A DNA stretch of 64,000 nucleotides from Helicocarpus griseus UAMH5409. Lineage: Eukaryota > Ascomycota > Eurotiomycetes > Onygenales > Ajellomycetaceae. Every line of letters begins with the position of its first letter. Position 1 is the stretch's first letter. The position numbers were made by a program, and so were the translations under genes. The DNA is taken from contig PDNB01000111.1 in assembly GCA_002573585.1 (NCBI GenBank), positions 40,220 to 104,219 on the forward strand. The letters are read 5' to 3'. Shown here piece after piece: positions 1 through 12,528 of this stretch. The notes under the pieces were generated by a model. The model did not search any database. It saw only the letters and a list, made by a program, of their open reading frames with translations, and had not been told where the DNA came from.

Positions 1-909
1 TTGCAGCAAATATATGTTCTGCATATTGGGCGGGTTTTTTGGCTTCATCGCTGGTTCATGGTTATGGATAATAGCATTGCGGCAGCGGATATCTTACTGA
101 CAATTTTTGTTAAAATTGCTTTTCAAGGATATCATGATTGCTGATCTCAGAACAATCCAAGCCTTTGGCATTCAACTGTCCTGAGCCTTCATTTTCAATA
201 TCGATTTGCACAACCATCACAGGCGGGGATTGGAACTTGGTGGAGTGAAATATTCCCTGCGATAGTATTCTTCCCCCTCCCCCGCCAAGCCTAACAGCTG
301 GTCTAACACCACCGCCCGGGTTTTTCGAACGCAATGGGTGATGCGGGGATCGGTTTTCATAACCCGGATAGAGAGAAAAGGAGGGGAAAGAAAATCACCC
401 CGCGGCGGGGCTCACCCGCAACCCTTGGAGTTTTGCAATTCCCAAGGGCCAAACCCCATTGATCGGGACCTGAGAGGTGGGAGGTTTGATCGGATTCAGT
501 CGAGAGAACTTACAGCAAAATGCTCTATCACTGTGCCATGAGAGAACCGCTGATTAAGGCTGTGGCAGCCCTCCCGGACTTACAAACTTGGTGGTTTCAG
601 AGTTGTTGAGGATTAATTAACCTTGGGAGTACATCGGCATCCAAGCAACATCCATGTCCTGCAACCTGCAACATCGCGATGACGTAGGATGCGATGACTT
701 GCAGCGATTAGTGCCGGTGGCTTCGAAAGGCTTGTCTTGTTCAACAGTAGTTAACTATTCGACAATACTTGCAATAAAATTCTGGAGGACGATGTGCTCT
801 GTCCTGTAACACAAGTTATCAGCATTGCCACCTCAGGTCATTGGAATGCAATACGATACATTCAGGTTGCTTTCAACTATCCACCGCGATCATACAAGAC
901 TAGAGCGCA
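1..909. other. No gene recognised
   Basis: Both strands were read. Only short frames without recognisable domains are present. The last part is presumably the promoter and 5' leader of the dehydrogenase gene that follows. No tRNA-like or repeat structure was seen. Confidence 0.5.
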
Positions 910-1965
910 ATGCCAACATTTATACAAACAGCATTGCCCAACATCATGGACTCTACAAAGATCGCTCTCTCCGTCTTCACTGCATTCGGCGCTCTCGCAC
1001 TCCTCTTTCTACTCCTAAGAGCGCTCCGACACATCTCCACATTCCTCCACCCCTCCACCCTTCCCAAATACCTAAATAAATCAAAAGGCTCCTATGCCCT
1101 CGTCACCGGCTCTACAGATGGCATCGGCACCGGCTTTGCCCGCGAACTCTGCAAACACCGGTTCAATCTCATCCTCCACGGCCGTAACCCAGCAAAGCTC
1201 TCCCGCACCAAAGCCGAATTGAGTCGTGAATTCCCCGACCTCAAGTTCCTCCCTTTCACCTTCGACGCCTCCAAGCCCACGGACTCCCTCGAAAATGCCG
1301 TCCGCGAGCAGCTGGGCGCGGACATCCCGATCACCGTGCTCGTGAACAACGTAGGCGGCTTGGGCGGGCAGACCCACGCGCAATTCATGGCCCTAAAGGA
1401 CCATTTGAACGATGAGGTCGACCGCATCATCAATGTGAATCTGCGCTTCATGACGCAGCTGTCGCGAGTTTTACTCCCAGTGCTCGAGCGCAACTCGCCT
1501 GCGCTCATCATGAATGTCTCCTCCGTCTCACACATTGGAATGCCCTACTTGGCCATCTATGCTGCCACCAAGGCGTACATTCAATCTTTCACGAACGGGT
1601 TGAACATGGAGATGAGGGCTGAGGGTAACAATGTTGATGTCATGTCCGTGGAAATCGCGAGCGTGCAGACACCTGGGAACCCGCTGGGCCACGGCTTCTT
1701 TGTCCCGACACCTGATAAAATTGCGAGCTCGTCGCTGGCGCGGGTGGGTTGTGGGAGCGTATCTGTGGTGCCGTATTGGCGGCATTGGCTTCAGAAGATG
1801 ACGATTGATGTGATTCCGGAGAGCTTGGTGAAACGGTTGGTTGTTTACAATGTTAAGCTACTCAAGACTGAGTGGAAACGGAGGGAGGAGGAGCAAAGGA
1901 GTACTGATGATCTCCGTAACGAAATAACTGGAGAGGAACGGGGCGAGAGCAGGAAGGAGGCCTAA
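910..1965 (+). CDS. Short-chain dehydrogenase, 17-beta-HSD12 / 3-ketoacyl-CoA reductase-like
   Basis: A single-exon gene of 351 codons. The N-terminus has one hydrophobic segment (about residues 17-38) that would anchor it in a membrane, probably the ER. The Rossmann fold follows with TGSTDGIG at 66-73, NNVGG at 146-150, Ser204 in a VSS motif, and the catalytic YAATK at 217-221, so the SDR active site is complete. The layout resembles the HSD17B12/yeast Ifa38 group, which reduces 3-ketoacyl-CoA in very-long-chain fatty acid elongation or acts on steroids. The C-terminus is charged and lacks a dilysine ER signal, so it may be a paralogue with another substrate. A second in-frame Met at codon 13 (base 946) would give a shorter N-terminus. 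Family assignment is firm; substrate is inferred. Confidence 0.85.
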   Translation: MPTFIQTALPNIMDSTKIALSVFTAFGALALLFLLLRALRHISTFLHPSTLPKYLNKSKGSYALVTGSTDGIGTGFARELCKHRFNLILHGRNPAKLSRTKAELSREFPDLKFLPFTFDASKPTDSLENAVREQLGADIPITVLVNNVGGLGGQTHAQFMALKDHLNDEVDRIINVNLRFMTQLSRVLLPVLERNSPALIMNVSSVSHIGMPYLAIYAATKAYIQSFTNGLNMEMRAEGNNVDVMSVEIASVQTPGNPLGHGFFVPTPDKIASSSLARVGCGSVSVVPYWRHWLQKMTIDVIPESLVKRLVVYNVKLLKTEWKRREEEQRSTDDLRNEITGEERGESRKEA

Positions 1966-3154
1966 TGTTTTCGGCATTTTGATACCACTGAAGCCAGCGC
2001 GCGGACATGGCAGGCTTGTACATGTAACAGTTAGTTGCTGCATAGCCGTTGAACTACTACTAGCATAATTGATAAAACAATAATAATATCAAATAATATT
2101 CTTCTACCCGCTGACTCCGCCGAACTCCGCTTTGGAGACTGCGAGCCCGGAACTAGTGACGTGTCTGTCAATCCCGTCCGCGGACGGGAAGTGTGGGGCG
2201 TGTGGTGATTCTGTCGAAAATCATATGAAGTCTGAGGACAGAAGAGAGGATGCTAAAAGTATCTACTGTCGCTGTATATTATTCAGTATACCATACAATG
2301 CCTCAAGGCATTTCTATCCGAAGACGACTTGGTCTCTGCCTCTTGTTTCTTCTAACGGCCGATAGATAGTCGTACATTAATTTAGATACCTCTTCCCGCC
2401 CTGCTCCAGTGGCCCCGCTATAAACACCATAACTACTGTACTAACGGCTCCTTACTACTACTTAGGAGCTGTCCAAAGGGTCCTAACGAATCTTCATAGA
2501 AAACCGGAGCTCTCCTGTTACCTCATGCAAGTTAATCTAGCCTCAAACGTTACGCGGTGATGGGTCTCAATAAACAGCGCTATTTACTAGGCGTAACTCT
2601 CTGCCGTCTTTCTCGAGAAATCCTTGAGTTGGTTAGAGAGTGCCGTATCGCTATGAGAAGAGCGCCTGTGTATTTCTGACAGAAATCGAGATTTTTGAAG
2701 GCGTGGGTCAATATTCATAGGTATATCAATAAGGGCATAAAACTTGTATCGCGGACAACTGCAGAGGTCGGTAAACTTGTGTCGGAAACACGATGGTTTG
2801 GACAAAGGAAAGTGGTGCTGCCGTTGCATGTACGTAGTAGCTGGACCAGCCAGCTTTTCTATATGTCTTTGAAAAGGCGGCCTTTTTTCCTTCTTGCGAA
2901 GTGAAGGAATAGAAAAGTACAAAAAACATTGTAGGTAGGAAAATCAATATTTTCCAGATTCGCTGGTTCGCCGAAGGCCAAAGCGCCGTGCCAAAAAAGC
3001 CCCTGGTAAAGCACGCTTTGAAAACATGCCAAACCCCGCGCAATTTTTGAACATGCTTGAGAACCTTCGTGAAGTACGAAACCCAGCTATCATAATTGCC
3101 TCCCGAACAACATGCCGGCGCAAAGCTGCCATTCTGAGATGAAGGGCGATTCAT
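1966..3154. other. No gene recognised
   Basis: Several overlapping frames under 150 codons occur on both strands, none with a recognisable domain or consistent splice structure. The region separates the 3' ends of the dehydrogenase (plus strand) and the membrane protein (minus strand), so it probably holds both terminators. Confidence 0.4.
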
Positions 3155-4526
3155 TCATTTTCGAACGTATGGCTGTACGTATCCTTGTTTCCATGCCTTT
3201 CTTCCTTCGCTGGTATTATCCTCGGGATCCTCACTGACATGCACGTCTTTCCGCACTTGAATTACCATAGTAGGTACTTCGCCATCTCTGTTATCCATGA
3301 TTCTCTCCATACTGTCTGACTCGATATTCGTCGCCTTCATATCCCGTGAATAAAACGATCGACTATTGCGTTTGTTCAAGCGATCGGTCGGATATTTTCC
3401 AGAGAGTTCAACGGAGTCGCCAGTATGATAGTTCGATGGCTTACTGCCGTATTTGTAGCCACCGTTCCACAGTTTTCTGCTGAAAAGGGGTCGAATTATC
3501 GGTGCATTACCGACAAACACAGCTACCAGGTCTTCTCTGCAAGACCAAATCGCGGCGGATGCTCCGGTTTTATCCTGGTACACGTTAGACACAGAAAGGG
3601 GGTAGGAGTTCATCAACGGATAGTTCGACGTACAGCTATCACGAAATAGACACGAAGGCAGGCGGCAATCATGATGAAAACGCCAGCTCCAAAAAGAATA
3701 AAAATAAAAATCCTGCGACCCATTGAAGCTCGCATTTTCGCCAAAACCTAGTTCCCGTGCAAAAGTGACTTAGTAAAAGAAACAACCACGCAGGAAGTCC
3801 TAGACCGTTTTGGGTACTTACGGGTATTGGAATAGCCATGATCATCATATCCGTCGACACGTTCATTGCGAGGATAGGGATTAAGAATGCGAGGCTTTGA
3901 GGCGTACAGAGAGCTGATAGAGCATATCTATTAGTACCTAAGACCGGTTATGGCGCCGGATACATGGATGACTTACGGCCAGGATCTGGATAAACTTGGA
4001 AAAGTTTGTGGAATGGTCGACATGTAAGTCCAAGGAGGAGGAGGATGGCGGAGGCAGTGATCCCCACGACGACCTGGGCTGGCAGTATAAATCTCTCAAC
4101 CCACAAGCCGTTGACAACCCGCTTGTAAAAGAAAAGCATGTTCAACTTCAGCGTCCATATTAAACCAATATACGTATACCAGCCTGTCATGAAGCATTTT
4201 GAACCAAGGGATCGAAGTGCTCTATCCTCTGGTGACATCGAGGCTCGGATCTCAGGAGGTATATTGCCATTATCTTGGGCATATCCCACAATATGAGCCA
4301 TTGCCGTCATCGCTGCGTAAGAGAACTGTCGTTGAGCATCAGTTGTCCAGTTCTTGAGAAGGGGAAATATTTTGATATCGAAATGACTGACCCAAGCAGG
4401 TACGATCAGGTAGTCATCGGCTTGAAAGCCACGGAAGCCGACGAGTTTCCAACGGGTTAATATACGTAACAGGATGATACAGGAGCCCACGCTGAATTCA
4501 GCCCACGTTTCGATCATTTTATCCAT
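3155..4526 (-). CDS. SAT4/rhodopsin-like fungal integral membrane protein
   Basis: A five-exon gene predicted by hand: 4526-4392, 4325-3977, 3913-3822, 3747-3634 and 3574-3155, giving 369 residues. All junctions keep frame and use GT...AG; the first intron (66 bp) is itself open, so it is easily missed. The protein shows the family hallmarks: an early GFRGFQADDYL motif, TGWYTYIGLIWTLKLNMLFFYKR, the LTCRPFHKLFQVYPDPG loop, a late FGAGVFIMIAA helix, and WSCREDLVAVFVGNAPIIRP before a charged cytoplasmic tail. It belongs to the fungal seven-helix 'rhodopsin domain' family (SAT4 group, related to the Pth11-type receptors). Function is unknown; a sensory role is only inferred from topology. The Met at 4526 matches the usual family start; an upstream in-frame Met exists at 4667. 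Confidence 0.85.
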
Positions 4527-7301
4527 GATGGGCAATCTTGGAATCCGATTAATCTCAGGAAAGAAGTGAAAAGTAAACCTGATAATTTTATGGAAAGGGG
4601 GGCGCAGAAGTCTAACAAACGATGGTGAAGAGGTGAAAAAGTCGACGGCAAAGGAGAAGGTCACCACTCAGTTGATATAGAGGACCCGGTATCCTGGCTC
4701 ACTAGGAGAAAACAAGCAATTGAAATGCATTGTCCATGCCATACGCTCTATAAACGTTAGAAATAGCGAGAATGAGCGATGCGAGCTGGAAGATGACCTA
4801 TCCCACGAAAGGTTTCCTCTGTCTGTTTAGAGACTAGGCTTCTAGGGCTAAGAAACGGCGTCCTGTCAATGGAGTGTAAGTAGGATTTCTTTGCGGATCT
4901 CTTCACCAAAGCTTCAATCAGGGTGGGAAGACAGGTGAGTATGAGGACTTCAAGAAGGCCAAACTTTTGAAGCACTCACTCCTGCTGGCCCGAGGGAGCA
5001 GGATATGATAAACTTGGGCGAATCCGTTAAAGGCTTCGCATGCCTCTCCTTGGCAAAGGTTCCAACGACAATCTCTCCGGGTGTGTTTAACTAATATTGA
5101 CCCTGGCTTCGTCGAGTGCTACTCTTCACCGTTGGAACTACATTAGAGACGGGACATAGCTAAAAAACCGTAATCCTTCCGGCATGGATCTTGTGGGCTG
5201 AACCAGCGAATTAAACTGTGTTATGGTTAGCTTCTCCCTGTGAAACTCTGCTATTTTGGTTTAAGTGGCCCCGGAGAGTAGGGAGCAATCTTCCATATCC
5301 CACGAATGCGGAACGGCTAACTGCTATCCATGAATAATGCAACAGGGTATGTAGCCAGGTCCGTCGCAAAAGTGAGGAACGATAGCGATTGGGAGAGGCA
5401 CAGTCAACTGTAAAGGTGATAGGGACAAAAATGACAGGTGAGAGCACGATGGGTCATTCATTTTTGATTTCCGCAAAAGGAACGAGAATCCAACGGTGAC
5501 ATGTGGGTTGAATAAGAGATTCCATGCACTGATGAGCTGATATTATCGGCTTGTTTGCCCGAATATACAGCCGAGGGTATTGGGAGAAAAATGACAGTTC
5601 GATGAGCGTAAAACTAGAGAAACAATGGTTATCATTCAAAACTCAGGTTTGCACATTTGGTTCAACTTCAAAAGGTTCTCCTGGATCTTGAGGAAGCTTA
5701 CCACCCGCTTCGCCTGATCTGACTCGAAAGACTAGGCGATTAGGAAGTTTAGGGCCAGCCGAGCCATAGCAGAGAAGCGCGCTCTTCCAACCATTCTGGT
5801 ATGAATGTCTGAGCTCAACCCGTTTATGGAGCTCTTCGCACCGTCAAGACTGGCCGCTGAAGCTTGTGAACATGAGCACAAAAAAGCTGGCAAAAGCAAC
5901 AACAGCAACTTCACTGCCTTTCCAGCGACTGCGGTCCGGCAGCGTTTCAATATCACCGCGCACGGGCGGTTGAGACAACCTTACTAGCGACACGGAATGT
6001 CTAAAGCTAGCCTTTAGGTCGGTACTAGCTGTCTGTCACATTTGTCGGCTTCACTTCCGCGGCCCACGACGGGTCATTAGCGAGTCAAGCGGCCCCGCAC
6101 TTTTCTAACTGGTCAAAGATTCCTTGGGGAAACGGAAAGGACGCTCCGGCGCGCTACTGGCATGATTCCAACGGCGATCGGCAATCCTTGGCCAAGAAAG
6201 GCCCCACGAGCTTGATGCTTTCGCGTCGTCAACGCTAACCCTGTGCATAGATAAAACCGCTATCATTATTCAGCACGAATACCCCATGTAAGGTATGCAA
6301 GCACTTGTGACAGCCGTAACAAAAAACCTCTCTGGTCACCTGCGGCATCACTTGGTGCTTGGTTGAGACTCTCGCTTTGAGAGAAACGGCATCGAACGCA
6401 TCAACTCAGATGGTTCGCCGGCACCGCCCCCGCTATGTCCTGTTTTTCACCAGTATCACGCTGCGTGATGTTGTTAATTGTTCGTTCGCTATTCCTTTGC
6501 CATTAGCTCTCTGCGGCTCGACGGACTCCGCAATTAATCCCGTCAGCGTTGGCGGCGTTTTCATACCAGTTTTAACTGAAGCAGGTTAAGAGACACATGA
6601 ATAGAACATTCTCAGTGGATGTCTCTGCGTACGCTGCGTAAATCCACATTTCGCTACTTGCCGTGCGGATTCGGGGATTATTGAGAAGCAACCGCCCTTT
6701 CTCACATTGTCAGCATTAAACAAGGAGTATCCACACCATGCATGGGACGTAATAACCATAACAGTTGCCCTTGCAAGGCCATTCACAGGGATTAAGCACG
6801 CTGTCTAGATAGTTCTTAAAAGGTCTCAGCAACCCAAACAAAAACTAGAAGAGCATAAAAATGTCTTCTTAAGAAGAGAGAGCAAACGTGATGAATACAG
6901 GACGATCCATGCTTAACTCCTTTTTGCGGCCTCACTCCTGTGGATGCGCCGCTATTACTGATCGCTGGCTTGAATGTCGAACTGCAAATAGCTTCCAATC
7001 AAGATATGTGGTAAAATATAGAAGGACCACCAAGGGCGGACCGGCACCCCGGCGGATTTCTAGACTCAACCGTTGGCCCAATCAGGCATACCCCGCCGTG
7101 GGAGGGGGGAACAGCAACGCGAGACTAGCTGTCCTGCCTGGGTGAGGAGAAGTTTCTCCATAATCGAGTGCAAATTGGTAATAGCTCGTAACTATATACC
7201 GGATTATCCCCCTCTTTGTCGAAGGATTTTCTGCCAAAAACATCGAGTCTCAGAGCGAAAGACCATTTCAGCCAAAATCTATCTCGTTAAAATCAATCAA
7301 A
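4527..7301. other. Long intergenic stretch, no gene recognised
   Basis: This 2.8-kb gap lies between two divergently transcribed genes. Frames of 60-100 codons are scattered on both strands without domains. One (minus, 5956-5732) starts with a leader-like hydrophobic run ending in Cys, but nothing else supports it as a gene. Promoters of both flanking genes must lie here. Confidence 0.4.
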
Positions 7302-8959
7302 ATGGCCCAAATCGACGCCCTTATTGTAGGAGCAGGCTTCGGCGGAGTCTACCAGCTTTGGAAGCTCCGAAACGAGGGTTATAACGTGAAATTGGTTGAG
7401 TCCGGGTCTGACTTTGGAGGGGTCTGGTACTGGAATTGCTACCCTGGAGCGAGAGTAGACTCCGACATCCCGCACTATGAGTTCTCCATGCCCGAGCTGT
7501 GGAAGGACTGGACTTGGTCTGAGCGATTCCCTGGAGGGCCCGAGCTTCGAAAGTACTTCGCGCATGTCGACAAAAAGCTCGACCTTCGCAAAGATTGCCT
7601 CTTCAACACTACGATCACCTCCGCCAACTTCGACAGCAATGACAAGAAATGGTACATTGCGACCCAAGGCTCGCAAACCTTCAAAGTCAAGTACCTATTG
7701 CTCAACACCGGCTTTGCGGCGAAGCGATACACGCCAGACATAAAAGGCTTGGATACTTTCCGGGGTCAATGGCTTCACTCTTCATTTTGGCCCCAAGAGG
7801 GAATCGACATGACCGGCAAGCGGGTCGCAGTTTTGGGGACTGGCTCGACTGGAATTCAAATCACCCAGGAAGCTGCGAAGGTGGCGAAGGAGGTTACTGT
7901 GCTGCAGCGGACTCCAAATATGGCTCTCCCGATGAGACAAGTGAAATACACCAACGGCGAACAAAAGGAACCCCGGGAAAAGTACCCGGAGCTTTTCAAG
8001 CAACGACCGACGACCTTTGGCGGTTTCACGTGGGATTTCAGCCCAAAGAAAACCTTCGACGACACCCCTGAAGAACGCCGCAAGTTTTATGAAGAGCTCT
8101 GGGAAATAGGCGACTTTAGTTTCTGGCTCGCCACCTACTACGACATGCTTTTCGTCAAGGAATGCAATGAGGAAGCCCATAAGTTCTGGCTCGAGAAGAC
8201 CCGCCAGCGCATCAAAGATCCCAGAAAACGAGACATCCTTGCGCCCACTGTTCAACCCCACGCGTTTGGATGCAAGCGCATCTCCCTTGAGCAAGATTAC
8301 TTCGACGTGTTCAACCAAGATAATGTCGATGTGCTGGACATCAAAACCCACCCTATCGTGGAAATCACGCCAACCGGGATTAAAACGACCGAGAAGGAAA
8401 TCAAGATTGACCTTCTAGTCCTCGCAACTGGCTTCGATAGCTACACGGGCGGTCTGAAGCAAATCGACATCCGCGGACCATCTGGCGTTTCCCTCACAGA
8501 GAAGTGGGCCAATGGTTCCCTCACATACTTGGGCATGTCTGTCGCCGGCTTCCCCAACATGTTCTTCACCTACGGGCCTCAAGCTCCCACCGCTCTCTGC
8601 AACGGGCCAACATGTGCAGAGCTGCAGGGTAACTGGATTGCCGATTTAATGAACCACATGCGCGAGAACAATATTTCGACGATCGACGCAACAATTGAAG
8701 CGGAGGCAGCTTGGAAACAGGCCGTCCACAATTTCGCATACGCCAGTTTGCTTCCCAGCACAAAATCGGTAAGTTTACCGTCCTCCTTTGTTCCAAACCC
8801 AAACTGGCTTTATGCTAACGTCATTGATAGTGGTATATGGGAGACAACATCCCAGGAAAGCCGCGAGAGCCTCTAAACTATCTCGGAGGTGTCCCACAGT
8901 ACTGGAAATCTTGCAAAGAATGCGCCCAGAAAGGTTATGAGGGTTTCGTCCTGGTGTGA
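7302..8959 (+). CDS. Type I Baeyer-Villiger monooxygenase (FAD/NADPH)
   Basis: Two exons, 7302-8768 and 8831-8959, give 531 residues; the intron is GTAAGT...GATAG and phase 0. It carries the FAD-binding GAGFGG (10-15), the NADPH-binding GTGSTG (179-184), and between them FRGQWLHSSFWP (153-164), an exact match to the FxGxxxHxxxWP fingerprint of type I Baeyer-Villiger monooxygenases. The second exon adds the typical C-terminal end (WYMGDNIPGKPRE, then QYW...GYEGF), which is lost if the intron is read through. Such enzymes insert oxygen next to a ketone, using NADPH and O2. The substrate cannot be told from sequence. No biosynthetic cluster surrounds it. Confidence 0.9.
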
Positions 8960-9636
8960 GGGAGGTTGCGAGCTGCTGAGGATTGGAACCAACTGTAAAT
9001 CTGAGGCGCGTATTGGTAAATTCAATGACGTAGATAGCGTCTGTGCCGTTTCCCGTTTACCCCGATCCTTCAGCCCGATGTCATCGACGAAGAGAGGGGA
9101 AGTTGAAGTTGAAATTGTGCTCGGTGTGGACGAGCTGATGTCTCTGTGGCCGAAAAGAGTTTAGCGCGTTCTTTCTTCTAAACATCGAAACTCTAATTTC
9201 TATTCTATTAATAATATCACTGTGTTTTGAGAAAGGCCCCTTTAAAGGTAATTGTAGATACAGGAAGAGTCTCTGGTTCTTGTCTGTATGATTTTTCTAT
9301 AGATAGCCCATTGAGATTTACACAACTAGATCATCGCTGCATGCGCCAACAAGTTTTTAGAGAAGAGATCATGCTACAGTATAAGACTCATCATGGGAGA
9401 GGAAACAACGTTAATCCTTTTTATACAAAGGATCATAAAATTCCATGAAGTATTACCTGCATATTTTAAAAAGGATAACGGAAGTATAATATCAACTTGA
9501 TAGCGCCAACACGCAATCCATAACCATTGTAAATAAACGCCATCCATGCCAATCAAAACGGAGCGCAAGATGAAATGCAAGTGCACTTTCAAGGTATCGG
9601 AAAAGAGGAGCATGTTGTGAAGAAAACGAAAGAAGT
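8960..9636. other. Convergent 3' intergenic region
   Basis: The space lies between the converging ends of the monooxygenase and Yth1 genes. It is A/T-rich and contains no supported frame; it should hold the two polyadenylation regions. Confidence 0.5.
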
Positions 9637-10395
9637 CTATAACCTCTTCCCCCTGTACCGCCCCCTACCAAACCGTCCATCACGACCCCGATTTTCCCTC
9701 CTCCACTCCCTCTCCCTTTCTTCCTCCTTCTCCTGCTCTTCCCTTATCCGCGCCCTCTCGCGCTCCAAGTCCGCCTCTGTCTTGGCCACCTTGATCATCG
9801 GCTTTGGTAGATTCTCCGGCCACCGGGGATGCGCGCCTTCCATGCAAGCGCGTCCCTCGGGGCAGAAACCAGCCAGATAAAACGGACATATCTTCTTGCG
9901 CACATGCTTCTTGGCACAGAGCGGACCCAGCGGGCAAAATCCCCTCTCGTAGTGTTCGCAGGGCGGCAGCTTCGCCTCTTCCGGGACGTGTTGGTAGAGA
10001 CACTCATCGCCGTTAGGGCAGTATCCGGTGCGAGAGTAGTTCTGACATTCCGGCATTCGTCGTAGGTTGTATTCGTGTAAATATTCGCACTTTATACCCT
10101 TTTTGCATAAACCTTTGAGGAAATGTTTGCAGACGAGAGTGCCGTGGGTAGAGGAAGAGGGTATTGCGGGGGAGGTGGCGGAGGAGATTCGGGAGGGCGT
10201 AGGATGTCTGTCTGGGCATGTTGGGCCCAGAGGGCAGTGGCCTTCCCGATAGGCTTTGCAGACAGGTACATCTGAGGCGAGGCCAAAGCCGAAGGTCTTC
10301 GTGAGGAACGGACTGAAGGAGAAGTTGAAGCTGGGATCGCGGGGACTGTCTGGCGAGACAATCCTATCTGCAATGCCTTGTACGTCTGCAGACAT
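9637..10395 (-). CDS. YTH1: mRNA 3'-end processing protein Yth1 / CPSF30
   Basis: An intronless 252-residue protein with five CCCH zinc fingers spaced as in Yth1/CPSF30: C46-C54-C60-H64, C89-C97-C103-H107, C117-C126-C132-H136, C146-C154-C160-H164 and C170-C178-C184-H189. The C-terminus is a charged, Arg/Glu-rich helix ending in an Arg/Gly tail. Yth1 is a subunit of the cleavage and polyadenylation factor that recognises poly(A) signals in pre-mRNA. The Met at 10395 begins the usual MSxDVQGIAD start; the frame stays open 25 codons upstream to 10470, probably by chance. Finger 1 is separated from finger 2 by a Ser/Pro-rich linker of about 24 residues, normal for Pezizomycotina. High confidence. 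Confidence 0.95.
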   Translation of the reverse strand: MSADVQGIADRIVSPDSPRDPSFNFSFSPFLTKTFGFGLASDVPVCKAYREGHCPLGPTCPDRHPTPSRISSATSPAIPSSSTHGTLVCKHFLKGLCKKGIKCEYLHEYNLRRMPECQNYSRTGYCPNGDECLYQHVPEEAKLPPCEHYERGFCPLGPLCAKKHVRKKICPFYLAGFCPEGRACMEGAHPRWPENLPKPMIKVAKTEADLERERARIREEQEKEEEREREWRRENRGRDGRFGRGRYRGKRL

Positions 10396-12528
10396 ATTGA
10401 AAGAGTCTGTTTTTCGAACCTTCCCCGAACTGAAAGAAACGTTGCGACTTCGCAGGGGGTTGGCTATCACGAATCAATCTAGTCTAGGCTGATAGGTTCA
10501 GTTCTATGCTTTTCGCAAAAATCGACCGATTGTAGCTGCGTGCGGCGTAGGATCCACGCGACTGAGCTTGGAGGCGGTGAAGCCCCAGCAACAGGGATGT
10601 CTGCGGGGATATACGAGTGATGAAGGGGGAGACACAGTTCGGCAAGTCTCCTGGAGGTCCTGGGAGATTGATCCCGAGAGATGTGTCGTGAGTCGTCAGC
10701 TTGAGGGCCGCATGAAGGTGCATTGGTTGATAGGGTGCAGCAGCTCCGGCCGACAACGCCACCAAAGAACGGCCCGAGCACCGAACCACCCACATCAACA
10801 ACCTCGTCGGTTACTCTACCAGGGATAGCTCCGTACACAACTTCAACATATATCGACACACAGCCAGCTCCAGCTTTCGCTTCTTCTCTTTTGCGGGAGG
10901 CAGTGCCACTTGTATTTCTTCTTAAAACCTATACCCATTTCGTTGTGGCAAGTTGGGCCGGCATTTGAAGCCGTGAGACACATCGCGACTCTACTCTTTT
11001 AAGGGCTGAAGATACAAAAAGGAACGCAAGGCTTTGATACCCTTGGCTTACAATGCGATCACCATTGTGATTTATCCCTGGAATTTGGCCTGGCGTATCT
11101 CAAAACCAGAGTCATTCGCCACATGCAGCTCGATAATATCCCTCGCGCAAATAGGTTTGAGCTGAGCTAACACTACTCGGGCAACAGAAAAGTATAGGGA
11201 TAACAAGAACGTTCTTATGCTATCGTCCCTTAAGGAGAGCTGGTCCATACGCATTCATTGTTACCCCTCAGATGTATACGCCGAAAAGAAATACGCTGGC
11301 ACAAAATACCCCCGTCCCGTTCGATGGACCCTCGGATGCTGTTTGAGAACACGTACGTGTGAGCACTTGGTTGGCATGATTCCCCTGCCTTATTGTGTCA
11401 ACTGCCGAAGAAGCAATGCGGGGATCGTGCGCTGGGTTGACCCTTGTCCGGCGGATGGATTGTTTTACAGCGGAATGACCCTACCAACCTCTAGTGAGGA
11501 TTGTTAAAGATATAGGTGAGGATATCATGCTCGCAGAAATTAACTATAGAGCGGGCGTTTCGTTTACCAGTCGCATTAATCGGCCTACCCCGTTGAATCG
11601 GTTTGGGGTTATTGTTTGATTACTTGAGCTTTGTTGTTTCAGCGTCTTCGGATACCGCTTACCACGCTTTATCTATATCGAGTCATTGCTATTCATTTGC
11701 GGTAGATACAGTTTGTTAGAGTCATCTGCATGTGTATCATCTTGAATTGTTTATTACAACGGCAATTAAATAAATAACGAAGGACTAAGGGACTAATCTC
11801 TACCCATACCACGCTTTTACTAATTTCATTTATGCTTGATTCCCTATAGACAACTTCCCTGCCGCGAAGCCAGGTAGTGACACACTGACATATTTTTAGT
11901 GAAGACCTTGTAACTTTATCAGAATGAACTTTGGATCCCGCACGTTTCCGACTTCAGTTCCCCGCAACTCCTATCTCGAGCATAATATTTTACTAGATGG
12001 TATCATCTAGTTCAAGTCGACAGCTAATGGTTTAATGGTGGCTATCAGTAGGGATCAAAAGTCATTTCTTGGAGATTTTTGCTACATCTTCGATTTAAAT
12101 TTTCAACGACTTTTAGCCTTTCGCCTGTTTACAGTGCAAGTGACGATGTAATAAGTATGCGTTAGGCGGAAAGTGTTTACTTGATCTGCGGAATGCTGTC
12201 TTCCGTCAGCACTTGCAGATGGCTTCATATTATTATTGCTGAAAGATGACAAGATCTCAAAAATAACTCCATGTGATTTGTCTTTGGCTGAACCTATCAT
12301 GGCATCTGCTAACACAAGCTGAACCTCACCGCATTGTTAGCATCCCGCCATTGGAATTCCTTGACAAGGGTTGTGCTGCTTTAAATGCACATGGCAGACC
12401 CAATTAAAGGCGTGGTATCTCATCCTCCCCTTACAGACGACATTTATGTAGCATTTTTGGAAATCCGTTAAATTACTTTCATTCAGCCCCATTGCAGGTA
12501 TCACGGCATTGCGCGCTCCCATCAGACC
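10396..12528. other. Intergenic, no gene recognised
   Basis: This 2.1-kb gap lies between the Yth1 promoter and the hemerythrin-like gene. Overlapping frames at 10480-10970 and 11217-11507 have no recognisable domain. No repeat or RNA gene was identified. Confidence 0.4.

Noticed and set aside
1081..1785. Minus-strand open frames opposite the dehydrogenase
   Set aside because: They are mirror frames of a strongly coding gene and show no domain.
2726..3154. 142-codon minus-strand frame next to the SAT4-like gene
   Set aside because: It starts just after that gene's stop and has no family pattern or conserved motif; probably chance.
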